Of a stretch of 64,000 nucleotides of DNA, positions 30,502 through 39,811 are shown in pieces; within the stretch, counting starts at the first letter, position 1, and each line of letters opens with the position of its first letter. The stretch comes from Parapristionchus giblindavisi (lineage: Eukaryota; Nematoda; Chromadorea; Rhabditida; Diplogasteridae): positions 1 through 64,000 of the forward strand of contig CALSFV010000249.1 in assembly GCA_943737045.1 (NCBI GenBank), read 5' to 3'. Made by a program: the position numbers and the translations under genes. Under the pieces are notes generated by a model that saw nothing but the letters and a program-made list of their open reading frames with translations, made no database searches and was not told where the DNA came from.

Positions 30502-31800
30502 CATTGTTAAGCTGCTTGCCCAGGAACCATAATTTTAGAAGACCTGCCCTCTGAACGGTAGGGTCTCAAAATCGGTCCTCCCAACAAAAAAATTATTTTA
30601 TGCCCTGAGGGCAAATGACGAGCTATGACTAACCTAATCTGGGGATAAACATTACTTGCCACTAGCATCATTTCAGTACTTAGAACGGGTTGTTAGCACA
30701 TCTAGAAGCAGAGTTATAAATTTTGAGGCTCAAGTTTGCGATCCTGCTACAGCTTGAAATCGGAATCGAAGCCATTCCGGATTGCGTGGCTGTGCAGCCC
30801 TAGTGGGTGTCTCCACTCTCACAATTTTTCAGAAGAACAGGATTTTTCACTAAAGAATTGAAAATTTTCAAAAAAGTGTACTTCGATTGCGTCATCACTA
30901 CGCGATAAAGAAGTAATTTAATTGTACCACCACATCATGGTAATATTCCCTGATAAATTCTGTACATTGACTGAAAAGATGAGCTTGATTGCTTTCCTGG
31001 ATCAAAAGTTATAAAAAATTTAAAAAGTGTCCGATGACTTTTAGGCTACACTGTAAATTTTCAAGTTAAACAACGATGTTTCACATGACAGTCGTTTCGG
31101 CAAAAACGCATATGCATCAGCCACCATCCGCCCTATGAATCAACTTGCTTTGACGGTCGACTGAATGTGGGAGTTGAAAAAATGAAAATAAAATAATTAT
31201 TTTTCTCAATTTTTAAAAAAATGTAGTCCGAGTCTATTTTTATATTTTTCCTATGCACGCGCATCACTTCTAGAGAAATGACATAATAAAGCTATCTATT
31301 ACTCTTGCGAATCTCAAGAAATTTAATTTTCGATTTTTGCAATTTACCCATATCTCACATTCAGTTGCAATTCTCGAGGCTTATGACAAACTGGCTGGCC
31401 AAGGGAATGCGACCACCATATAATCGTCAGGGCTACAATATGCACTATGAAATTTCTTGCGCTATCTCTTCATCGAGGATAGAAGGAAAAAATCTGAAAA
31501 TCAGACACGAAAAAACATATTCAAAACGATATGATATTGCTGTTCAGCTCTGTTTGTAAGAGTGCATGACATGTTATTCACTAATAAAAAGAAATAAAAG
31601 TCCTAGCTATCACGATTGAAAAGATATTAATTATTTAATTTTTTACTTAATGTGACATATTTGAGCCGGGTTTGAGCCTAAGCTCATTTTCACTATAACT
31701 TTCATCGGTCTCCCCCCGGTCTATGATGAAAGTATCGAGAGCCAGATCGAAATTCCTCGCGAATGTCCGGACCATGCTCGAGTCTTACCGAGCCGGTCTC

Positions 31801-32079
31801 TTAACAGTCGATCGCCGCGTGTTGCCATTAGCGCCATGTTTTTGTGTGCAGTGATTGATTTACTTTAGGCGTCTTAAATACGTTTTTTAAGCGCCATATT
31901 CATCTAATGCAAATTGTAAAAATATATTACAAATATTTTAGATGATGCATATGAGCGAATTGCTCTTCAAAAACGTATTTTTTAATTCTCTTAAAAGACA
32001 CCTAAAATAAATCTAGCACTGCGCAGAAGAGCATGGCGATAATGGCGACACGCCTGGTGTCGCGGCGATTGCCTGTTAA
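31801..32079. mobile_element. TTAACAG MITE abutting the foldback
   Basis: TTAACAGTCGATCGCCGCG and the inverse CGCGGCGATTGCCTGTTAA, with GTGTTGCCATTA / TAATGGCGACAC arms. Its first TTAA is the last TTAA of the 5-kb element. Confidence 0.7.
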
Positions 32080-32625
32080 GTATATTGCCCGTGATAAGCA
32101 GTACCCAAATAGAATCCCCTACCATTATTATACCAGAATGAATGATTTGATTTAATTTGGTTTGATATTTTCTTATATCACTGGCCGAACCTCTCTAATA
32201 TACCATTGACAATTGTGTAATTTTGTAGGTAATTGTGGAGAGTTTTTACTTTGTCGAAAATTGTTCATGGTTCATTATCATTCTACTATTATATGAATGT
32301 ATAAATATTGTGGAATGATAAAATTATTTATTTTATTGCATAAAAATAGTGGCAATCTTCGAATATAAATTACGATTGAATTTCACAATATAGCACGCTG
32401 TAAACTAAATATTTTGCACCAGGTGCACAACACCTGAAATTTTGTATTGCAGGGACAATTTTTATGAATTTCAATTAAGGACGAAAATTGTGCCTTTTTT
32501 TAATTGGCAGAGTATCGGCCATTTTTATATTGCTTTTGATATTGGATCAGAAATTTTTAAAAAAAAGTGAAAAAAAAGAAGAAAAAATGCAGTACAATTT
32601 TTGGCCCTTTTTCAATTTTGGACGA
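32080..32625. repeat. Diverged dispersed repeat region
   Basis: The block near 32235-32400 (GGAGAGTTTTTACTTTG..., TGATAAAATTATTTATTTTA, AGTGGCAATCTTC) recurs at about 38370-38530 and more weakly at 56340-56440. No coding content is supported. Confidence 0.45.
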
Positions 32626-33036
32626 ATAATTGCTGAGCAATTTTCTGTCTACTTTTTCTGCTTCTCCATCATCGTTTACCCGGCTTGTGTGCAAAATATG
32701 ACAACATCGGAGAGGATTCGAACTGACAACCTATCGTTTATGAGTCAGACGCGCAACCAATGGGCCATTCGGTCGCCTTCATTGCTCTACTAATTCTTAT
32801 CAATGAAGAATGAGAATGAGAAAGAAGAATGAATGAACAATGAAGAAAGAATGAGGAAAGAATGATAATGAGAGAATGAGAGAATGAGAGGAGCAATGGT
32901 AACGACCGAATGGCCGATTGGTTTTAATCGAAAGGTTGCCGGATCGAATCCTCTCCGATGTTGTCATCTTTTGCACATAAACCGGGTAAACGATGATGGA
33001 GAAACAGAAAAAGTGGACAGAAAAATGCTCTGCAAT
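32626..33036. mobile_element. Inverted repeat with tRNA-like sequence in both arms
   Basis: Arms of about 160 bp (TTTTCTGTCTAC...TTTTTCTGC and its inverse) flank an imperfect AATGAGA-type simple repeat. The left arm on the minus strand reads TTGGTTGCGCGTCTGACTCA with B box GTTCGAATCC, a tRNA-like unit with CAT at the anticodon position. The right arm (plus strand) has the same B-box end but has lost the anticodon region. Acceptor ends do not pair, so it is tRNA-derived rather than a tRNA gene. Confidence 0.7.
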
Positions 33037-33474
33037 AGAGATCCGCAAGCGTGCATTTGAGCGACCGGTTCGCTATTGTTCGATGTTAACATGAAGAAAA
33101 GTCATTCAGCCGATTTTGATAAATAATACCGTGCAATGTCGTGCATTGTGGTATCATTTTCAAGCCATTTTCAGGCCTTATATAGGTTGTTTTTAACCGT
33201 TAATTCAATGGAAATAAATGAGAATGAATCAACTGCGCGTCTTTGCACGAATATTTTTTAATTATCATATTAATACCGTGCGCACGATATCTTATTCATT
33301 AATTAGTGAGAAATCATTTCTGAACGACCGCACGTATGCGGTTCTCTACTGCAATATTTCGAAAAAAATGAAAATGGCCCCAAAATTGCCGTGCACTTTT
33401 TGTCCAAATCTTTTTTTCAAAATGATAATAGAAAAAAATAAAAAATAAAAGCAGGATTTTTCCAATTATTTTAA
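33037..33474. other. AT-rich spacer, nothing recognised
   Basis: One block (33285-33310, ACGATATCTTATTCATTAATTA) recurs at 36582, marking a small dispersed repeat. No gene seen. Confidence 0.35.
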
Positions 33475-35404
33475 TTAAGACACCGGCTCAGTAAGATTCG
33501 AGGGTTGTGCCTGTGACCTCGGACATCGACCTCACTGATTTGGCCCAAAATTTTGTTATGGATACCCCCATGGGCCCCCATCACAAAATGGGTATTCATT
33601 TGGACTGGTTCCTTGAAACACAGATGGCTCGGGTTTTCGAATTTTGAAAACTCGATTTTCACCGAAAAAAAAATGAAGCGACCTAGGACCAATGTTAGTG
33701 TCGATTAATTATAAGTATAAATAGACAACAAAAACTGGCTATACGACGGTCCTGACAAGGGGATGGTCGCAACTGGTCCTGGCCATATGAGATGGCAACA
33801 ACATGACTAGGATCAGTTTCGATGCTGATTACGAATCCGTTTTCAGAAAGTGCCTAATCGACCTGATTTTCGAGGAAATCGATATTTTAGTTCGGAAATT
33901 CGTGTGGTTTCCTGCGCAAACCGTCCGGGTGGGCTGGTGAACTCATCTATAAACTCTCGCAATAGTTTACCTTACATTGCCGGATCTTTCCGATGCCATC
34001 CAGATAGTTTTTAAAGGAAACTACACGAATTTTCGAATTAATAAGCCAATTTTCAGTACCGATTTTCTCGGAAAAGAGGCCGATTAGGCATTTTCTGAAT
34101 ACGGACTCGTAATCAGCATCGAAAACTGATCCTAGTCATGTTATTGCCATCTCATATGGCCAGGACCAGTTGCGACCATCCCCTTGTGAGATCCGATTGC
34201 AAACTGATTTTTTCACCTCCTCAAAACATTCTAAAATTAATTAAAATTTTAAAACAAAAAAGTTCAGTCCAATTTTTGCCTCATCTTATAGAGCAAAAAA
34301 TTCTGCGTCGAATAAGGGAAAAAAATCAAAAATCGAGGACCCCTCTTTTGAGATAAATGAACCTGAAGATGACCAGAAAATATATTTGTTTTCAAACCCC
34401 CTCGTGTTTGTACTTATATTGAAGAGCTCGCCGAGTAGAACAACTTTGATGTTGAGCATTTTGTTTGAAACTCATGTACAAGAGAACTACATGAGTTTTA
34501 TTTATTCACACGGTTCTTCACCCAATTTTGAGTAAAACGAAAGTAAAATATTTTTTGTGCACAATTTTGTAGAACTATATTGTAGAATTAAAAAATCCAT
34601 ACTTAATTTGTTGTTTCACGAAAAAAAATTGTTGACCCCTATTCTGAAAAACATTGCCTCTAAAGTGGTCATGAAAAAAAGTTGTCGAAAGCTGGCCATA
34701 TTTATACTCATTTTAAAGAACTCGTCGAGCACATCATTTTTCATGTTGGTCGTATTGTATGAAAGTCGTTTGTTCTCAAGATACAAGCGATCGAAATTAT
34801 TTGGATCCAATAAATCTTAATTCTTGTATTTCTCTTGTACATGAGTTTCAGACAAAACGTTCAACATGAAAGTTGTTCTACTCGACGAGCCCTTCAACAT
34901 GAGTACAAATATGAGGGGGTTTGAAAGCAATAATATTTTCGGGTCAAATTCAGGTCCATTTATCTCAAAAGAGGGGTCCTTCGATTTTTGATTTTTTCCC
35001 TTATTCGACGAGGAATTTTTTGCTCTATAAGATGAGGCAAAAATTGGACTTCACTTTTTTGTTTTAAAATTGTAATTAATTTTAGAATGTTTTGAGGAGG
35101 TAAAAAAATCAGTTTGCGATCGGATCTCTGGACCGTCATATAGCCAGTTTTTGTTGTCTATTTATACTTATAATTAAACGACACTAACATTGGTCCTAGG
35201 TCTCTTCATTTTTTTTCGGTGAAAATCGAGTTTTCAAAATTCGAAAACCCGCCACATCTGTGTTTCAAGGACCCAGCCCAAATGAATACCCATTTTGTGA
35301 TGGGGGCCCATGGGGGTCCATAAAAAAAATTTGGGCCAAATCGGTGAGGTCGATGTCCGGGGTCACTGGCACAACCCTCGAATCTTACTGAGCCGGTGTC
35401 TTTA
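33475..35404. mobile_element. 1.9-kb TTAA foldback element (GACACCGGCTCAGTAAGATT family)
   Basis: Left TTAAGACACCGGCTCAGTAA and right CTGAGCCGGTGTC followed by TTTA (mutated TTAA). Arms of roughly 0.95 kb mirror each other (33540-33700 with 35170-35370, 34130-34240 with 35050-35150). The 983-bp element at 57600 is a shortened relative. No protein recognised. Confidence 0.82.
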
Positions 35405-36027
35405 GCTCAATTTTTGAGTAATTCAATATGGAATAATGGTATATAACAATGGGAAAACAGTGTTGTGAAAAAAACATGCAAACAAAAGTGTGCTCATTTT
35501 ACAAATCGTTCTATCAAACTTATCGTAATATTATCATCTCCAATTCTTCACATATTTATTTATTGTCAAATATTTTCCGTGAAAATTTGATTTTTTCTGT
35601 ATTACAGTTGATAGGAAAGCAGTTAAATTGTCATGACAAGTTTTCAAACCAACAATATTTACAGTTATCGATTATCACAATCAAAATACATCAGATTTTT
35701 GAGAGATGTAGTTACTTACAAATATTTTTTTTCGAAACGGAAATTTTCTTAACATCGCGAATTTACGAACTACATATGGTAGTTTTTTTTTATTGAAATC
35801 GCGATTGATATCTGATCTGGGACAGGCAAGAGAGTGCGCAAAACGAGCTTTAAAAAAAAATTTTTTTTTGGCTGTCTTACGTGCGGCGGATATGTGACGA
35901 GTCCGAAAATTGCAGACTTTGAAAATTGATGCAGTCGGCCATGTTGATTACCGCTATGTGAAAACTCCATAGTAAACCCGCTCGGGTTTAAATCCCTCTC
36001 CTCGGTTTGGAATTATATTGGGGGGTG
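35405..36027. other. AT-rich spacer, nothing recognised
   Basis: No splice-compatible exons and no inverted repeat that I can define. Confidence 0.35.
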
Positions 36028-36100
36028 GGGGGTTATAGCTCAGGGGTAGAGCGCTCTCTTTGCATGCGAGAAGTCTGGGGTTCGATTCCCCATACCTCCA
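36028..36100 (+). pseudogene. Damaged tRNA-Ala (TGC) copy
   Basis: Same as the tRNAs at 10875 and 23365 except for one extra T in the acceptor/D-arm junction (GGGGGTTATAGC) and a C-to-T-type change that makes the anticodon stem CTCTC against GCGAG, leaving a mismatch. B box and 3' acceptor strand are intact and TTTT follows. Probably a pseudogene, though it may still be transcribed. Confidence 0.8.
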
Positions 36101-36465
36101 TGAATCTTTTGCAGTTACTAAATCGACAGCAGACAATCTGTATTAGGGTTCCGCATTCGTGCACTAACAACGGAAGTCAGGTTGGCCGGTTCCGGACTTC
36201 GGGATGGGACATATACCATTCGATAGGTATCCGAAAAAAGAAGATTTTTCACGTTGACCATTTTGGCAGAATGCCCCTGGGCGCAGAGTTATTTGCATAT
36301 TTCTCCGGATTTTTGCCCTACAATGAAACACATTCTCTGTGAGATCGAAAGCAGGCAGTGGTGAATAACAGTGGTAAACAACACAAGCAATGGTTAAAAT
36401 GAATTTATTTATTTTTATTTTTACTTAGAGAATGGTCTATGTATCTTTTGCTTGCAAGTTCGATT

Positions 36466-36560
36466 CCCGGCATACACATATAATAGTGGTACATGTTCTT
36501 TTCTGAAAAAGGCAAATACGGCCCAATGTTCTATGATGAAACTTGTACAAATGAAGGTAT
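36466..36560 (+). pseudogene. PAN-domain exon fragment
   Basis: Reads YTYNSGTCSFLKKANTAQCS and MMKLVQMK followed by a GTATGG donor, almost identical to the 3' half of exon 2 of the 24-kb gene. The 5' half is missing; it joins abruptly at CGGCATACACATA. An isolated duplicate fragment. Confidence 0.85.
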
Positions 36561-36762
36561 GGCCAAAAATACCGAGCGCACGATATCTTATTCATTAATT
36601 AGTGAGAAATCAGTTCTGATTTTTTTTTCTAAAATGTAGTATGCACTGCAATTATTTCTGTTTTCCCAGGAAGAATCTATTAAGAAGGGAGTGTGAAATG
36701 AGATTTACTGTAGCCGAGGAATATCATAAGTATATTTCTTCAGCCGTGTTACAGCAGAAGAT

Positions 36763-36846
36763 ATGATTACATCAATCGTCATCGACCACGATAATCAGAA
36801 GCCAGAGCCGGGAACTGACACTGGTAAAAATCCGCCGCCTTACAGT
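36763..36846 (+). other. Possible isolated exon (PPPY-containing)
   Basis: An open stretch MITSIVIDHDNQKPEPG...NPPPY ends at a GTAAGC donor and is preceded by a TTCAG acceptor at about 36744. The codons look protein-like but I found no partner exons; a MITE follows at 36873. It could be a remnant. Confidence 0.2.
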
Positions 36847-36872
36847 AAGCACACCACAATTCAAGTACTATA

Positions 36873-37166
36873 TATTATAGAATTAAAACTGTCCGAACAA
36901 TACAAATTCCGCTCGTTGCCGAGCAATACTCTGACTCCGCACACTTCTTCGCGCGAAATAGTATTTTCGCTTATTTTATCGAACTTTATGGCGTTTTCTC
37001 GTCATTTCATTAGGTTTGCAACAAAAATAAAATTCTATGCATTTACAAAACGTTAAACCTCCCGAAATTTGGCGAAAATTTTGGAGTGCGTTTTTCTCAA
37101 CGGTGGAGAAGTTTACTATATTCGGCATTTGAGTGGTGTGTGAAAAACTTTTGTAATTCTATAATA
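36873..37166. mobile_element. TATTATAGAATTA MITE, copy 1
   Basis: Ends TATTATAGAATTA and its inverse TAATTCTATAATA. The interior (CGAACAATACAAATTCCGCT...) matches 46055-46343 with scattered changes. Open frames inside are shared but not convincing as genes. Confidence 0.7.
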
Positions 37167-37365
37167 CCGGGCCCCGTCATAAAACAAACGGTATATACAA
37201 GCGTATGTGTATGTATAATGAGAAGAAACTACGCGAAAAAAAAAACACGGCCAAAGGAAAAAAAAACCAAAAACGCGTGCATAATATATTAAATTCTAAA
37301 AAATTGAATTTATTAATGTTTTTTTTAAAACATTTTTCCAAAGGAAGACCGAGGATTAACAAAAA

Positions 37366-37479
37366 ATGTACGAAGTAAAAAAAGTCTTAGAATTGAACGA
37401 GGAATCGATTGGTACCACGGATGAAGCCGTACGAGCAAGATTACAAAAAATTTTTAAATTTTATGACGTCATATCCTGA
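37366..37479 (+). other. Unrecognised 37-codon ORF
   Basis: MYEVKKVLELNEESIGTTDE then AVRARLQKIFKFYDVIS and TGA. Composition is more protein-like than the surroundings, but there is no recognisable family, splice partner or promoter. It may be a transposon gene remnant. Confidence 0.15.
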
Positions 37480-37721
37480 GGCGTAGAAGCATTTCACATC
37501 TTCTCTCCTGCATGGGTGAACTTCTCTCTGGCAGTACGGTATAAAACTGCAAAAATCTCACTTTTCATATTTTCACAGAATGCCAAGGGTGAGATTTCGA
37601 TCCAGTGAAATCCCGTTGTCCGCTCACATTCAATATTGAGGCGTATTGAAGCGCCGATCACTCACGTCGTCTGTGTTAAAGAAATTGTATAGCAGAGAGC
37701 TCTCTTGAACCTCTCTAACAA

Positions 37722-38346
37722 GGGAACCATAACAAATTCCCGTGGCGATATGACTAGTGACAAATACCATTCGAATCAGTATCCGATTGTGATGAGACAC
37801 CGTTGAAAATCGCACAAATCCAAGGCAATGCAAGAGGCAATTGAGATCAACTCGGCTTTCAGCTCCTATCTCACCGACCCTTGTGGTGATAAGGCGCACG
37901 CGTTACATTTTGTAAGTACATGGTTCGATGCCTGGAATGCGACATTATCGTTTGCTGATGTTTCCAAGTTCAAACATTCATGTCTATTACTTCATTGTTA
38001 TCATTTGTAGATCATTATCGATCGTCTGCTTAACCCCTGAACTCTTACTCGCGCACTTTTGTGTCTGCATTTAAGGTGTTTCAGCTTCAGATTCGACATG
38101 TATCATGTCAACTACGCCTTCCAACCAAAGCTAAATTTCACAAATGTTAACGGCATAAACAGTTTATTGCTTTTTTTTGGTCTTCGACAAAATCAGCAAA
38201 ATATAATGTCGAATTCCAGGCATCTGACCATGTACTTACAAAATGTAACGCGTGCGCCTTATCCACTACACCACTAGGGTCGGTGAGATAGGAGCTGAAA
38301 GCCGAGTTGATCGTCATATCGCCACGGGAATGTGTTATGGTTCCCC
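37722..38346. mobile_element. Imperfect palindrome with tRNA-like arms
   Basis: GGGAACCATAACAAATTCCC and ATCAACTCGGCTTTCAGCTC with their inverses at the right. In the left arm (plus strand) an A-box-like TGGTGATAAGGCG and B box GGTTCGATGCC sit at about 37881-37932; the right-arm B box is mutated. The left arm holds an extra ~90 bp. A third, unrelated tRNA-like palindrome in this window. Confidence 0.6.
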
Positions 38347-38619
38347 TGTAAGTTATAATTGGTTGGGGGTCGGTGATTTTGGAGAGTTTCAACTTTGTGG
38401 ATATTCATTCATTGTTTATTCTATCTTTATTTTATATTCTATGTTGTATACATTCTGTGTGATGATAAAATTAGTTATTTTATTGCATAACCATAGTGGC
38501 AATCTTCACATATCTGTTACGATTGAAATTCATAACATTGAAAGACCATTGTATATTTGTCGAGTAAAAAAAAGGAAAATACTAGTTATCGATAAGTTCA
38601 ATAAAAAACATCAGACCAG

Positions 38620-39080
38620 TCATTTGCCGACTTTTGATCTAGACATCTGAAAATAAGAAAATATTTTATTGAGAGATTGCAGTAGTTACTTACAAATAAA
38701 ATTAGTTGCGCATATTTCTTCTTCATTGAATTCAATTCATCTTTGAGATCTCTTATCTCATTTTCCTGTAAAGATTAATACTAATAATGATTGGGAAATT
38801 ATTTTAAAAATCAGTAATTGAACACTTCTGCCAAGGATCTTAGAAAGTTCTTCGAGAAAGGTGTTTTTTTTCTAAAAATTCTTCTGTCTTGGAAAAATTT
38901 GAAAAAGCTCGCTGAAAGTACCTGATCTTCCAATTCTTCAACACTCTCTCCTTGATCGACGAAGTTCTTCAACCATTCAATCTCTGCCTTCAGATTCTTT
39001 TTGTTGGTAGACGAAGTCACACCTTTCCTCGCGTCATTCGCGCTCTTTTTCTCCGTCTTCTTCTGAAAGACAATTCGCAT
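38620..39080 (-). CDS. Small coiled-coil protein (hypothetical)
   Basis: Three exons in phase, 85 aa: 39080-38922, 38765-38694, 38646-38620 (ending MSRSKVGK, TGA). The N-terminus is basic (KKTEKKSANDARKG), followed by a heptad-like stretch: LKAEIEWLKNFVDQGE, VEELEDQ|ENEIRDLKDEL and NSMKKKYAQLIL. Donors are GTACTT and GTAAGT, acceptors TTTACAG and TTTTCAG. A leucine-zipper-like dimeriser is likely from sequence alone. I do not recognise the gene, and upstream coding exons beyond 39080 cannot be excluded. Confidence 0.45.
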
Positions 39081-39231
39081 TAGTTTGATAATTCTCTCGT
39101 TGATAGCAGTAATATTAGTTGTTAGTACAAATAATAGCCAGTAATATTGCTAATTTTCCAGAATTCTATACGTTCTTTCTTCATTGTTAGTGGCCACTGG
39201 CAACATAGACCTTATTTTGATCTCTAGCATG

Positions 39232-39701
39232 TATCGTACATGTAAAAATAGTTGTATCATGAACGGTGTGAATGGATCTGAACGGATCAGGCCGATCAAA
39301 CGGGATTGTGAGCGAGCCGGCCATTTTCATTATTTTTCTTTTTTTTCATTGTTTTTCTTTTCATCGAATCTACTATACTGAAATACATTAGGCCAAAATA
39401 TTGCCATTTAACAAAAATCATCATTTTCGCGAGGAATAAATTGCTCCAATGAAACAAAGTTGACCCATTTATTCAGCGTATAATCGGAACAATTTATTCA
39501 TTTGTAAAGCAATGATTTTTGCTAAATGGCAATATTTTGGCGTGATTTCTTTCAATATAGTAGATTCGAAGGAAAGAAAAACAATGAAAAGAAAGAAAAA
39601 TAACGAAAATGGCCTTCTCGCTCACAATCCCGTTTGATCGGCCTGATCCGTTCAGATCCATTCACACCGTTCATGATACAACTATTTTTACATGTTCGAT
39701 A
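39232..39701. mobile_element. TATCGTACAT palindromic element, copy 3
   Basis: TATCGTACATGTAAAAATAG ... CTATTTTTACATGTTCGATA ends; same arms as 21551-21926 (GTATCATGAACGGTGTGAAT, TTTTCATTGTTTTTCTTTTC) with a longer centre. Confidence 0.82.
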
Positions 39702-39811
39702 GACACAGAGAGAGGCAGTGTTAAAACCCCACCACTCCAGCCGTTACACATATTAGCACAAGACCTGTGATAGTTAACACTCTTTGTGTTGTATTCAACA
39801 CTTTTTAGCTT

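Larger units (their letters stand above)
28216..31055. mobile_element. Nested TA-type palindromic element inside the foldback
   Basis: Ends TACAGTGTAGCCTAAAAATC / GACTTTTAGGCTACACTGTA with inverted arms on both sides. CAG...CTG with TA fits mariner-like ends. Confidence 0.75.
26796..31804. mobile_element. 5-kb TTAA-flanked foldback element with nested palindromes
   Basis: TTAAGAGACCGGCTCGGTAA at the left and the exact inverse ending CCGGTCTCTTAA at the right. Long inverted arms run inward (27081-27311 mirrors 31305-31535). Nested inside are TACAGTGTAGCC...GGCTACACTGTA (28216-31055) and TACAGTCGCGCC...GGCGCGACTGTA (28760-30169), plus a 330-bp insertion in the right arm. No transposase-like protein was recognised. 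The ends relate to the 33475 and 57600 elements. Confidence 0.85.

Noticed and set aside
34557..34820. Lys/Phe-rich frame at the centre of the 1.9-kb foldback
   Set aside because: The relative at 57.6 kb has stops in the same stretch, and composition explains the frame.
36028..36100. Third functional tRNA-Ala gene
   Set aside because: An extra base at the acceptor/D-arm junction and an anticodon-stem mismatch make it a likely pseudogene.
36888..37056. Shared open frames in the TATTATAGAATTA repeats at 36.9 and 46.1 kb as a gene pair
   Set aside because: Both lie wholly within an inverted-repeat element, and the two copies are not open in the same way to the end.
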